Positions 7,747-18,349 of a stretch of 64,000 nucleotides of DNA are shown in pieces. The stretch lies in assembly GCF_007097365.1 (NCBI RefSeq), contig NZ_VJZR01000002.1, positions 329,464 to 393,463 on the forward strand, read 5' to 3'. This stretch comes from Flavobacterium franklandianum. Its GTDB lineage: Bacteria; Bacteroidota; Bacteroidia; Flavobacteriales; Flavobacteriaceae. Every line of letters starts with the position of its first letter. The stretch's first letter is position 1. Under the pieces are notes generated by a model. That model made no database searches, was not told the origin of the DNA, and saw nothing but the letters and a program-made list of their open reading frames with translations. A program made the translations under genes and the position numbers.

Positions 7747-10518
7747 ATGAGCATTTATAAGGATTACATCCAAGAGATTGAAGAAAGAAAAAGCCAAGGG
7801 TTACACCCAAAACCAATTGATGGTGCCGAATTATTAAGCGAAATCATTGCGCAAATTAAAGATTTAGATAATGAACATAGAGAAGATTCTCTTAAATTCT
7901 TCATTTATAATATTGTTCCAGGAACTACTCCTGCTGCCAATTTGAAAGCTAATTTTTTAAAGGAAATCGTTCTTGGTCAATCCGTAGTTGCTGAAATTAC
8001 GCCTGTTTTTGCTTTAGAGTTATTGTCGCATATGAAAGGAGGAACTTCTATATCCGTTTTACTTGATTTAGCTCTAGGTGATGGTGTTGCCATTGCAAAA
8101 GACGCCGCGGAAGTTTTAAAAACACAAGTATTTCTTTATGAAGCAGATACAGATCGTTTAGAGGCTGCTTTCAAAAGCGGAAACGGAATAGCTTCAGCTA
8201 TTTTAGAGAGCTATGCTAAGGCGGAGTTCTTTACTAAATTACCCGAAATAGCAGAAGAAATTAGGGTGATTACCTTTATTGCTGGTGAAGGAGATATTTC
8301 AACTGACTTACTTTCTCCAGGAAACCAAGCACACTCTCGTTCAGATCGTGAATTGCACGGTAAATGCTTAATTTCTCCAGAAGCTCAAGTTCAAATCAAA
8401 GCTTTATCAGAAGCGAATCCTGATAAGAGCGTGATGTTAATCGCCGAAAAAGGTACTATGGGCGTGGGTTCATCAAGAATGTCTGGTGTAAACAACGTGG
8501 CACTTTGGACAGGTAAACAAGCAAGTCCTTATGTCCCATTTGTTAATTTTGCTCCAATTGTTGCAGGGACAAACGGTATTTCTCCAATTTTTTTAACTAC
8601 TGTAGATGTTACAGGTGGTATTGGTTTGGATCTTAAAAACTGGGTTAAAAAACTTGATGAAAATGGAAACCCTGTTCGTAATGAAAGTGGTGATCCTATT
8701 ATAGAGGAAGTTTACTCTGTTGCCACTGGTACGGTTCTTACAATCAACACAAAATCAAAGAAATTGTATAACGGCGATAAAGAATTAATAGATATTTCTA
8801 AGGCATTTACGCCTCAGAAAATTGAATTTATAAAAGCGGGAGGTTCTTATGCTATCGTGTTTGGAAAAAAATTACAAACATTTGCATCAAAGACTCTAGG
8901 TATTGATATTGTGCCTGTATATGCTCCGTCAAAAGAAGTTTCTATTGAAGGACAAGGTCTTACGGCAGTAGAAAAAATATTTAATAAAAACGCTGTTGGA
9001 ACAACTCCGGGTAAAGTTTTACATGCTGGTTCGGATGTTCGTGTTACCGTAAATATTGTTGGTTCACAAGATACAACAGGGCTTATGACTTCTCAAGAAT
9101 TGGAGTCTATGGCTGCTACAGTGATTTCGCCAATTGTTGACGGTGCTTACCAATCAGGTTGTCACACGGCTTCAGTTTGGGATAATAAATCTAAAGCAAA
9201 TATTCCTAGATTGATGAAATTCATGAACGACTTCGGATTAATTACAGCTCGTGATCCGAAAGGGGTTTATCACGCAATGACCGACGTAATTCACAAAGTA
9301 TTGAATGATATTACTGTAAATGAATGGGCTATCATCATCGGTGGTGACTCTCATACAAGAATGTCTAAAGGTGTTGCTTTTGGTGCTGACTCAGGAACAG
9401 TTGCGCTTGCACTGGCTACCGGTGAAGCTTCAATGCCAATTCCTGAATCAGTAAAAGTGACTTTCAAAGGAGAGATGAAAAGTTATATGGATTTCCGTGA
9501 TGTGGTTCACGCGACACAATCTCAAATGCTTAAGCAATTTGGTGGAGAAAATGTATTTCAAGGTAAAATTATTGAGGTTCACCTTGGAACTCTTACTGCT
9601 GACCAGGCTTTTACGTTTACTGACTGGACTGCAGAAATGAAGGCTAAAGCTTCTATCTGTATTTCCGAAGATGCTACTTTGATTGAATCACTGGCGATTG
9701 CGAAGAGTAGAATCCAGATTATGATCGATAAAGGTATGGACAATCATATACAAGTGCTTAAAGGGTTGATTACTATCGCTGAGAATAGAATTGCTGAAAT
9801 TAAATCAGGAGTGAAACCAGCTTTAACTCCAGATGCAAATGCTAAGTATTATGCTGAAGTTGTGGTCGATTTGGATCTGATTGCTGAACCAATGATTGCT
9901 GATCCTGATGTGAATAATCCCGATGTTTCTAAACGATATACGCACGACACCATCAGACCATTATCTTTCTACGGAGGAGTGAAAAAAGTAGATCTTGGAT
10001 TTATCGGTTCTTGTATGGTTCACAAGGGAGATATGAAAATCCTAGCTCAAATGCTTAAAAATATTGAAATTCAAAAAGGGAAAGTGGAATTTTTAGCGCC
10101 GCTTGTAGTTGCACCGCCTACCTATAATATTGTAGATGAACTTAAAGCTGAAGGAGATTGGGCAGTTTTACAAAAATATTCTGGTTTCGAATTCGACGAT
10201 ACTATTCCTAAAGCTGCAGCACGTACAGAATACAAAAATATGTTATATCTAGAGCGTCCAGGTTGTAACCTTTGTATGGGTAATCAGGAAAAAGCGGCCA
10301 AAGGAGATACGGTTATGGCAACATCTACGCGTCTTTTCCAAGGACGAGTTGTTGAGGATACAGAAGGTAAAAAAGGAGAGTCTTTGCTTTCCTCTACTCC
10401 GGTTGTGGTTCTTTCTACAGTTCTTGGTAGAACTCCTACAATTGAGGAATATAAAACGGCAGTAGTGGGTATCGATCTGACAAAGTTTGCGCCTTCTCAT
10501 AAGTTATTAGTTAAATAA
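7747..10518 (+). CDS. acnB: Bifunctional aconitate hydratase B / 2-methylisocitrate dehydratase
   Basis: 923 residues. N-terminal HEAT-like domain (about 1-160), then the AcnB swivel and catalytic domains. The three 4Fe-4S cysteines are visible in FIGSCMVHKGD and ERPGCNLCMGNQ near the C-terminus, the pattern of AcnB rather than AcnA. It interconverts citrate and isocitrate in the TCA cycle and can act on 2-methylisocitrate. It is longer than the E. coli enzyme (about 865), with an insert around residues 295-345 (KLDENGNPVRNESGDP region). It is followed by a terminator and then a second, unrelated aconitase. Confidence 0.96.
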   Translation: MSIYKDYIQEIEERKSQGLHPKPIDGAELLSEIIAQIKDLDNEHREDSLKFFIYNIVPGTTPAANLKANFLKEIVLGQSVVAEITPVFALELLSHMKGGTSISVLLDLALGDGVAIAKDAAEVLKTQVFLYEADTDRLEAAFKSGNGIASAILESYAKAEFFTKLPEIAEEIRVITFIAGEGDISTDLLSPGNQAHSRSDRELHGKCLISPEAQVQIKALSEANPDKSVMLIAEKGTMGVGSSRMSGVNNVALWTGKQASPYVPFVNFAPIVAGTNGISPIFLTTVDVTGGIGLDLKNWVKKLDENGNPVRNESGDPIIEEVYSVATGTVLTINTKSKKLYNGDKELIDISKAFTPQKIEFIKAGGSYAIVFGKKLQTFASKTLGIDIVPVYAPSKEVSIEGQGLTAVEKIFNKNAVGTTPGKVLHAGSDVRVTVNIVGSQDTTGLMTSQELESMAATVISPIVDGAYQSGCHTASVWDNKSKANIPRLMKFMNDFGLITARDPKGVYHAMTDVIHKVLNDITVNEWAIIIGGDSHTRMSKGVAFGADSGTVALALATGEASMPIPESVKVTFKGEMKSYMDFRDVVHATQSQMLKQFGGENVFQGKIIEVHLGTLTADQAFTFTDWTAEMKAKASICISEDATLIESLAIAKSRIQIMIDKGMDNHIQVLKGLITIAENRIAEIKSGVKPALTPDANAKYYAEVVVDLDLIAEPMIADPDVNNPDVSKRYTHDTIRPLSFYGGVKKVDLGFIGSCMVHKGDMKILAQMLKNIEIQKGKVEFLAPLVVAPPTYNIVDELKAEGDWAVLQKYSGFEFDDTIPKAAARTEYKNMLYLERPGCNLCMGNQEKAAKGDTVMATSTRLFQGRVVEDTEGKKGESLLSSTPVVVLSTVLGRTPTIEEYKTAVVGIDLTKFAPSHKLLVK

Positions 10519-10549
10519 TTCACATAATTTGTTAATTATAGTTTAAAAG

Positions 10550-10578
10550 CCTGAGTCCAATGATTCAGGTTTTTTTTT
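10550..10578 (+). terminator. Intrinsic terminator of acnB
   Basis: CCTGAGTC (10550-10557), CAAT loop, GATTCAGG (10562-10569), then nine T. One G-T pair in the stem. It separates acnB from the following acnA. Confidence 0.85.
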
Positions 10579-10640
10579 GTACTCTATTTTTTTGTAACTT
10601 GTGATAATTAAAAATAGATAACAAAATAAATATATAAATT

Positions 10641-12908
10641 ATGGCATTTGATATAGGAATGATCGAAAAAGTGTACGCAAATATGACTTCTCGTGTAGAC
10701 AAAGCACGGGAGCTAGTTGGACGCCCACTAACATTGACAGAGAAAATTTTATACAGCCACCTTTGGGAAGGACAACCTGCTGCAACTTTTAAAAGAGGGG
10801 TTGATTATGTAGATTTTGCTCCAGACAGAGTAGCTTGCCAAGATGCAACGGCTCAAATGGCATTATTGCAATTTATGCACGCTGGTAAGAAAACAGTTGC
10901 TGTTCCTACAACCGTGCACTGTGATCATTTAATTTTGGCTAAAAATGGAGCCGAATTTGATTTAGCTGCAGCCAATTCGCAATCCAAAGAAGTTTTCGAC
11001 TTCCTTTCTTCAGTTTCTAATAAATACGGAATTGGTTTTTGGAAACCTGGTTCAGGAATTATTCACCAAATCGTTTTGGAGAACTATGCGTTCCCTGGAG
11101 GTTTGATGATTGGAACCGATTCACATACTGTAAATGCAGGTGGATTGGGAATGTTGGCTATCGGTGTTGGTGGAGCTGATGCTGTTGATGTTATGTCAGG
11201 AATGTCTTGGGAATTGAAATTTCCAAAATTAATTGGTGTAAAATTGACTGGAAAATTATCGGGTTGGACTGCGCCAAAAGATGTAATCCTAAAAGTAGCC
11301 GATATTCTTACCGTGAAAGGCGGAACGGGTGCTATTGTTGAATATTTTGGAGAAGGAGCAACTTCAATGTCTTGTACCGGAAAAGGAACTATTTGTAATA
11401 TGGGAGCCGAAATAGGAGCGACTACTTCTACATTTGGTTATGATGAGTCAATGAGAAGATACCTTTCTGCAACAGGTCGTCAAGATGTGGTTGATGCTGC
11501 CGATAAAGTGGCTTCATACTTGACTGCCGATCCAGAAGTGTATGCCGATCCAGAAACTTATTTCGACCAACTAATCGAAATCAACCTTTCGGAATTAGAG
11601 CCACATATTAATGGTCCTTTTACTCCAGACAGAGGAACGCCAGTTTCTAAAATGAAAGAAGAAGCTGCTTCAAACGGATGGCCAATAAAAGTAGAATGGG
11701 GATTAATAGGTTCTTGTACCAACTCTTCTTACGAAGATATGGCTCGTGCCGCATCAATCGTAAACCAAGCTGTAGAACACGGAATTACTCCAAAAGCGGA
11801 ATTCGGAATCAATCCAGGATCGGAACAAATTAGATATACGATCGAAAGAGATGGAATCATAGCCACTTTCGAAAAAATGGGAACCAAAGTTTTTACCAAT
11901 GCTTGCGGACCTTGTATCGGGCAATGGGATAGAGCAGGAGCTGACAAGCAAGAGAAAAACACAATCGTTCACTCTTTCAACCGTAATTTCTCCAAGCGTG
12001 CCGATGGTAATCCAAACACGCACGCTTTTGTAACGTCTCCAGAAATGGTTGCTGCATTGGCTATTTCAGGAAGATTAGATTTCAATCCGTTGACGGATAC
12101 TTTGATTAACGACAATGGTGAAGAAGTGAAATTGACTGCGCCTTTTGGTGATGAATTACCAAAAAGAGGTTTCGCAGTGGAAGATAACGGATTCCAAGCA
12201 CCAGCTGCTGATGGTTCTAGTGTTCAAATTTTGGTAAGCGAAACATCAGACAGATTGCAACTTTTAGCGCCATTCGAAGCTTGGGATGGAAAAAATATTT
12301 TGGGAGCCAAATTATTAATTAAAGCTTTCGGAAAATGTACCACCGACCATATTTCTATGGCTGGGCCTTGGTTGCGTTTTCGTGGGCATTTGGATAATAT
12401 TTCAAACAATATGTTGATAGGTGCAGTGAATGCTTTTGGTCAAGCAACTAATAAAGTTAAAAACCAATTAACTGGTAATTTCGATGCAGTTCCTGCTGTA
12501 GCGCGCGCTTATAAAGTAGCTGGAATCCCTTCAATTGTTGTGGGAGATCATAATTATGGCGAAGGCTCTTCTCGCGAACACGCTGCAATGGAACCTCGTT
12601 TCTTGGGTGTGAAAGCAGTTTTGGTAAAATCATTCGCCCGTATTCACGAAACCAATTTGAAAAAACAAGGAATGTTGGGGCTTACTTTTGCTAACGAAGC
12701 TGATTACGATAAAATTCAAGAAGACGACACCATTAACTTTGTTGACTTAGTTGATTTTGCTCCAGAAAAACCATTGACATTAGAATTCGTTCATGCTGAT
12801 GGTTCTAAAGATTTGATTTTGGCAAACCATACTTATAACGATAGCCAAATTGGCTGGTTTGTTGCTGGTTCAGCATTAAATTTAATTGCTGCTGCGGGAA
12901 AATCATAA
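10641..12908 (+). CDS. acnA: Aconitate hydratase, mitochondrial-type AcnA
   Basis: 755 residues, the length of the mitochondrial-type aconitase rather than the about 890 of E. coli AcnA. Fe-S ligands appear in [12 protein letters not shown] and [12 protein letters not shown]; the swivel domain has [15 protein letters not shown]. It catalyses citrate to isocitrate via cis-aconitate. It is separated from acnB by a terminator and a 60-base leader, so the two are likely independent transcription units. Having both families next to each other suggests division of labour, for example oxidative stress versus growth, as known for E. coli AcnA/AcnB; that is inference here. Confidence 0.95.
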   Translation: MAFDIGMIEKVYANMTSRVDKARELVGRPLTLTEKILYSHLWEGQPAATFKRGVDYVDFAPDRVACQDATAQMALLQFMHAGKKTVAVPTTVHCDHLILAKNGAEFDLAAANSQSKEVFDFLSSVSNKYGIGFWKPGSGIIHQIVLENYAFPGGLMIGTDSHTVNAGGLGMLAIGVGGADAVDVMSGMSWELKFPKLIGVKLTGKLSGWTAPKDVILKVADILTVKGGTGAIVEYFGEGATSMSCTGKGTICNMGAEIGATTSTFGYDESMRRYLSATGRQDVVDAADKVASYLTADPEVYADPETYFDQLIEINLSELEPHINGPFTPDRGTPVSKMKEEAASNGWPIKVEWGLIGSCTNSSYEDMARAASIVNQAVEHGITPKAEFGINPGSEQIRYTIERDGIIATFEKMGTKVFTNACGPCIGQWDRAGADKQEKNTIVHSFNRNFSKRADGNPNTHAFVTSPEMVAALAISGRLDFNPLTDTLINDNGEEVKLTAPFGDELPKRGFAVEDNGFQAPAADGSSVQILVSETSDRLQLLAPFEAWDGKNILGAKLLIKAFGKCTTDHISMAGPWLRFRGHLDNISNNMLIGAVNAFGQATNKVKNQLTGNFDAVPAVARAYKVAGIPSIVVGDHNYGEGSSREHAAMEPRFLGVKAVLVKSFARIHETNLKKQGMLGLTFANEADYDKIQEDDTINFVDLVDFAPEKPLTLEFVHADGSKDLILANHTYNDSQIGWFVAGSALNLIAAAGKS

Positions 12909-12931
12909 TTTAAAAAACAATAATTATATCA

Positions 12932-12962
12932 AAAATGCCCAAGGAAACTTGGGCATTCTTTA
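12932..12962 (+). terminator. Intrinsic terminator of acnA
   Basis: AATGCCCAAG (12934-12943), GAAA loop, CTTGGGCATT (12948-12957): a perfect 10-bp stem followed by CTTTATT, 25 bases after the stop. Confidence 0.8.
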
Positions 12963-13004
12963 TTCGATAATTTGTTAAATTGACTATAAAGAGTCTTTTA
13001 AAAA

Positions 13005-13035
13005 TTGCGAAATTCATATTTTAAGATTAAATTTG
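13005..13035 (+). promoter_or_regulatory. Promoter of the LysM-NlpC/P60 gene
   Basis: TTG at 13005-13007 and TAAATTTG at 13028-13035 with 20 bases between them fit the Bacteroidota consensus. Transcription would start near 13041, about 130 bases before the gene. Confidence 0.5.
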
Positions 13036-13176
13036 TTTTTAGGTTGTACTTAATTATTAAGTTTTGCCGTTAAAGTAAAATAATTATTCATTTTTTTACA
13101 GAATAATTGTGGTTGTTGTTTCACATTCAGAATTCCAGAAACAGTACAATAAAGATTTGAAATTTAAATGATGTTT

Positions 13177-14916
13177 ATGAAGTATTATAGTTGCCTTTTT
13201 TTGATAGTTTTCTTTAGTAGTATGAGTCTTTTTTCGCAGGAAAAGTACAAGAAGCATACTGTTTCTAAGGGTGAAACCATCAGTGAAATTGCACAGAAAT
13301 ATAATGTAAAACCATCGGCTATTTATGAACTCAATCCTGACGCTGTAAACGGAATTAATTGGAAAACGGTTTTGTTGATTCCAACCAATACTAAAAAGAA
13401 TAGATCGGTTTCATCACCTGCAACTGCAAGCAACCTTCCTGAAAAAACACACGAAGTGCTTCCCAAAGAAACGCTTTACGGAATTGCAAAACAACACCAT
13501 ATAATTATTGAAGATTTGTATAAAATCAATCCTAATCTGGAAAAAGAAGGGTTGAAAATTGGACAAACCATCAAGATTCTTCAAACGGCTTTAGAAGATT
13601 TTGCAGTAGCAAAAGAAACTAAAAAAACAAGTGAAGATAAAAAGCAAACCGTTTCCAAAAAAAATAATCCAAAAGAAGAAATAGTAATTGCCCCAAAAGC
13701 AGAAGAAAAAACAGAATTTCCAACTCAAGGAATTGAATATGAAATTTTGCCGAAAGAATCTTTGTATTCTATTGCCAAAAAATACGGAATCAAGCTTGCC
13801 GATCTACAAAAAGCCAACCCAGAATTAGCCAATAAATCCATACAAGTTGGTCAAAAACTTAATGTTCCAGTAAAAGTAGATACTAATTTAAGACTTGTCG
13901 CCGAGAACAAAGAAATGATTTCTAAAAAAGAAGCTGCTGTTGCACCACAGACCATAGTTGTGAAAAAGGAATCAGAAGTTGCAAAAACAATTCCAGTTCT
14001 AGCACAAACTACAGACGATACTAAAAAATCATCAACCGTTATCACTCACGAAGTCTTACCTAAAGAATCGTTATATTCCATTTCTAAACAATACGGAATT
14101 TCACTTTCTGACTTGAAAAAAGCCAATCCTGAATTAGGGAAAAAATCCTTGAAAGTGGGTCAAAAAATTAGTGTTCTAGTAAAATCGGATACTAATTCAA
14201 GTCTTGTTGCCGAGAATAAAGAAGTGAAATCTCCAAAAGAAATTGCAGTTGTTCCACAAAATATAGAAGACAAGAAATCAGAAACCGAAATTTCTCACGA
14301 AGTTTTGCCGAAAGAAACTAAATACGGAATTGCCAAACAATATGGTCTTAAGGTTGCCGAATTAGAAAAACAAAATCCGAATATTTCAAAAAAATTATTG
14401 GTGGGTTATCTGCTTAAAATTCGTACCTCAAAATTAATACAGAAAGAGATTGCAATCGAAAATGCAATAGCTCTTGAAGCTGAGAATGTCACAGAAAAAT
14501 TTGAAAATAAAGAGTCAAATATAGTGCGCGATGCCACTTTTGTAGATCAACTAATTTCAAAGGCTTCCGAAAATATTGGGACTCGGTATCGATCTGGCGG
14601 AACAACGACAGACGGTTTTGATTGTTCCGGATTGATCTGTTATACTTTTAGTAGTTACGATATTAAGTTACCTAGGTCGTCTATAGAAATGGCTTCTTAT
14701 GGTTCTAAAATTGATGCTGAAAATGCTCAGAAAGGCGATTTAATTTTCTTTAAAACCAATGGAAGAAGCCGGATAAATCACGTAGGAATGGTGGTCGAAG
14801 TGCTAGATGGCGAAATTAAATTCATCCATTCTGCAACTCACGGTGGCGTGATTATTTCTTCTACCAAAGAATCCTATTACGAGAAGAATTTGGTTCAGGT
14901 GAATCGAGTCTTATAA
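13177..14916 (+). CDS. Secreted peptidoglycan hydrolase: five LysM repeats and NlpC/P60
   Basis: About 579 residues from the ATG at 13177 (MKYYSCLFLIVFFSSMSLFSQ signal peptide); ATGs at 13168 and 13171 are alternatives. Five LysM domains, roughly at residues 27-70, 92-135, 187-231, 288-332 and 370-413, each with the form EVLPKE(S/T)LY(S/G)IAKQYG...NP.L...VGQ. They bind wall glycans. The C-terminal 120 residues are NlpC/P60 with catalytic Cys in TDGFDCSGL, His in INHVGM and a third His in IHSATHG; such enzymes cut gamma-D-Glu-diaminopimelate or related stem-peptide bonds. Repeats 3 and 4 plus their linkers (VDTNLRLVAENKE / SDTNSSLVAENKE) are a recent tandem duplication. Confidence 0.92.
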   Translation: MKYYSCLFLIVFFSSMSLFSQEKYKKHTVSKGETISEIAQKYNVKPSAIYELNPDAVNGINWKTVLLIPTNTKKNRSVSSPATASNLPEKTHEVLPKETLYGIAKQHHIIIEDLYKINPNLEKEGLKIGQTIKILQTALEDFAVAKETKKTSEDKKQTVSKKNNPKEEIVIAPKAEEKTEFPTQGIEYEILPKESLYSIAKKYGIKLADLQKANPELANKSIQVGQKLNVPVKVDTNLRLVAENKEMISKKEAAVAPQTIVVKKESEVAKTIPVLAQTTDDTKKSSTVITHEVLPKESLYSISKQYGISLSDLKKANPELGKKSLKVGQKISVLVKSDTNSSLVAENKEVKSPKEIAVVPQNIEDKKSETEISHEVLPKETKYGIAKQYGLKVAELEKQNPNISKKLLVGYLLKIRTSKLIQKEIAIENAIALEAENVTEKFENKESNIVRDATFVDQLISKASENIGTRYRSGGTTTDGFDCSGLICYTFSSYDIKLPRSSIEMASYGSKIDAENAQKGDLIFFKTNGRSRINHVGMVVEVLDGEIKFIHSATHGGVIISSTKESYYEKNLVQVNRVL

Positions 14917-14940
14917 GCACTTTTTAATTATATTTTTTTA

Positions 14941-14968
14941 AACTCTCAAGGCGGCTTGGGAGTTTTTT
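14941..14968 (+). terminator. Intrinsic terminator of the LysM-NlpC/P60 gene
   Basis: AACTCTCAAG, GCGG loop, CTTGGGAGTT, then T-run. Nearly identical to the terminator after katG at 17329-17357. Confidence 0.85.
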
Positions 14969-15013
14969 ATTTTAAACATTTGGTTGAAATTAGAATAATT
15001 TTTAATTATTGAT

Positions 15014-15028
15014 ATAGTTTTTATCTAT
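15014..15028 (+). promoter_or_regulatory. OxyR-like dyad upstream of katG
   Basis: ATAGTTTTTATCTAT has the ATAG-N7-CTAT form, including the T and A at the inner conserved positions of the E. coli OxyR motif ATAGntnnnanCTAT. A further inverted pair, CTATCG (15025-15030) and CGATAG (15043-15048), overlaps it. It ends about 45 bases before the predicted transcription start, as expected for an activator. OxyR itself is not encoded in the window. Confidence 0.5.
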
Positions 15029-15059
15029 CGTAAAAACATTTTCGATAGTTTATTTTTTA

Positions 15060-15067
15060 TAAATTTG
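15060..15067 (+). promoter_or_regulatory. -7 element of katG
   Basis: TAAATTTG fits TAnnTTTG 27 bases before the ATG. There is no good TTTG at -33, which is consistent with an activator-dependent promoter. Confidence 0.45.
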
Positions 15068-15081
15068 TTTAATATTTTTAA

Positions 15082-17304
<2,223 letters not shown>

Positions 17305-17328
17305 TTCTTTGTTCTATTATAACCAAAA

Positions 17329-17357
17329 AACTCTCAAGGCGACTTGGGAGTTTTTTT
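17329..17357 (+). terminator. Intrinsic terminator of katG
   Basis: AACTCTCAAG (17329-17338), GCGA loop, CTTGGGAGTT (17343-17352), followed by T5. One base different in the loop from the terminator ahead of katG. Confidence 0.85.
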
Positions 17358-17411
17358 GTGTCATTGCGAGGAACGAAGCAATCACATTTGTTGTTGCCAG
17401 AATCCGCAATA

Positions 17412-17535
17412 GTTAGCGCAGTTTTGCAAACTGTGCCTATTCCAATTGACAATTCACATATTTATAATCTTGTTGCTTCTTCGATGTTTATTGTTTGCTC
17501 TCGCTCGTGGGCACAGTTTGCAAAACTGCGCTAAC
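17412..17535. repeat. 26-bp perfect inverted repeat with 72-bp spacer
   Basis: The left arm, 17412-17437 (begins GTTAGCGCAGTTTTGCAAAC), is the exact reverse complement of 17510-17535 (ends TTTGCAAAACTGCGCTAAC). No transposase frame fits in the 72-base spacer. It may be a small non-autonomous element or a repeat pair; it lies just beyond the stop of the short secreted ORF. Confidence 0.7.
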
Positions 17536-17549
17536 GTCAAAAAGAAGAT

Positions 17550-17699
17550 TTATTGTATATATAGGACGTCGGGGTATTTTTCAATTTCGTTTTTTTTGAA
17601 AATATAATTTTCTTCAATTATATCTTTTCTACACAAATTTCCTTGTCCGTAATTTTGGAAAGAGATAAGTGTAAATACTGTTAAAATTTTGATTTTCAT
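17550..17699 (-). CDS. Short putative secreted peptide, possibly a gene remnant
   Basis: 49 codons from ATG at 17699 to TAA at 17550. The N-terminus MKIKILTVFTLISFQNYGQ looks like a flavobacterial signal peptide, followed by GNLCRKDIIEENYIFKKNE and a charged end. Codon use resembles neighbouring genes. It ends 14 bases from the inverted repeat at 17510-17535, so it could be the 5' remnant of a longer gene cut off by that element. No promoter of the TAnnTTTG type is evident. Function unknown. Confidence 0.4.
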   Translation of the reverse strand: MKIKILTVFTLISFQNYGQGNLCRKDIIEENYIFKKNEIEKYPDVLYIQ

Positions 17700-17912
17700 T
17701 ATCTACTATTTTTTATACTTTTTGCCAATTTGTCTTTAATCGCTACTTTATAGTGAATATAAAACTAGATTTGGGTAAATTGACGTATGTCTGTTTCGTT
17801 TTATATTTCTCTCAAATGTATAAATTTTTTCTTATATTTTAAATATATAATTGTCGTTTAAAATGGAATGCACCGTTCCTATGGAACTCATTCATAACGG
17901 ATTTTATTTTTT

Positions 17913-18056
17913 CAACGGATTGAAATCCGTTGCTACAAAAGAAGTCGTTCCTACGGAACTTTGCGGCAGAGAACCGTAGGTTCGTGTCATATTGTAGAGT
18001 TGGGATTTTTTCCAATTATAAAAATAAATTAAGCAGAAATGGAGAGCCATTGGCTC
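17913..18056. repeat. Cluster of short REP-like palindromes
   Basis: CAACGGATT-GA-AATCCGTTG (17913-17932) is a perfect hairpin; CGTTCCTACGG and CCGTAGGTTCG (17946-17984) pair with two mismatches around a 17-base loop; GAGCC-ATT-GGCTC lies at 18044-18056. The style (CGG/CCG ends with an AT core) resembles the palindromes at 18179 and 33939. Confidence 0.5.
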
Positions 18057-18154
18057 GGTTTATATTTTTTATCGTCATAAAAATTAAGATATAGGTAAAG
18101 TGTTGTTTTTGAAATTGTCATCTTTTATTGCGATTATCATTGAAATCCAGATTC

Positions 18155-18269
18155 GCGTGAGGGATTGTAGTGGAGCTCTTTTTTCTTTTCAATTGCCACG
18201 GGTTTAAACCCGTGGCAATTGAAAAGAAAAAAAGCGGGAACGAAAAGCCCGACCCGTAGGGGCACGCCC
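18155..18269 (+). repeat. Intergenic hairpin element, copy 2, with a 54-bp perfect palindrome
   Basis: 18179-18232 is a perfect palindrome with 27-bp arms and no spacer; its centre reads GCCACGGGTTTAAACCCGTG. It is flanked by a head (GGGATTGTAGTGGAGCTC, from 18161) and a tail (AGCGGGAACGAAAAGCCCG, from 18233) that match the ends of the element at 2461-2576 in opposite orientation. The arms can form a cruciform in DNA or a very stable hairpin in RNA. Confidence 0.65.
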
Positions 18270-18349
18270 AAATGAAACTACTTTTTCATCTATTTTCTGA
18301 AATTTCCAAAAAAAGTATATCTTTAGCCAACCAAAAAAACCAAATCAAT

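Larger units (their letters stand above)
17305..18349. other. Repeat-rich intergenic region between katG and the permease
   Basis: About 1 kb with no full-length gene. It contains the katG terminator, a string GTCATTGCGAGGAACGAAGC (from 17360) that I recognise as a widespread bacterial intergenic repeat, a 26-bp inverted repeat (17412/17510), a short secreted-protein-like ORF on the minus strand (17550-17699), several palindromes at 17913-18056, and a hairpin element with a 54-bp perfect palindrome (18155-18269). Confidence 0.75.
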
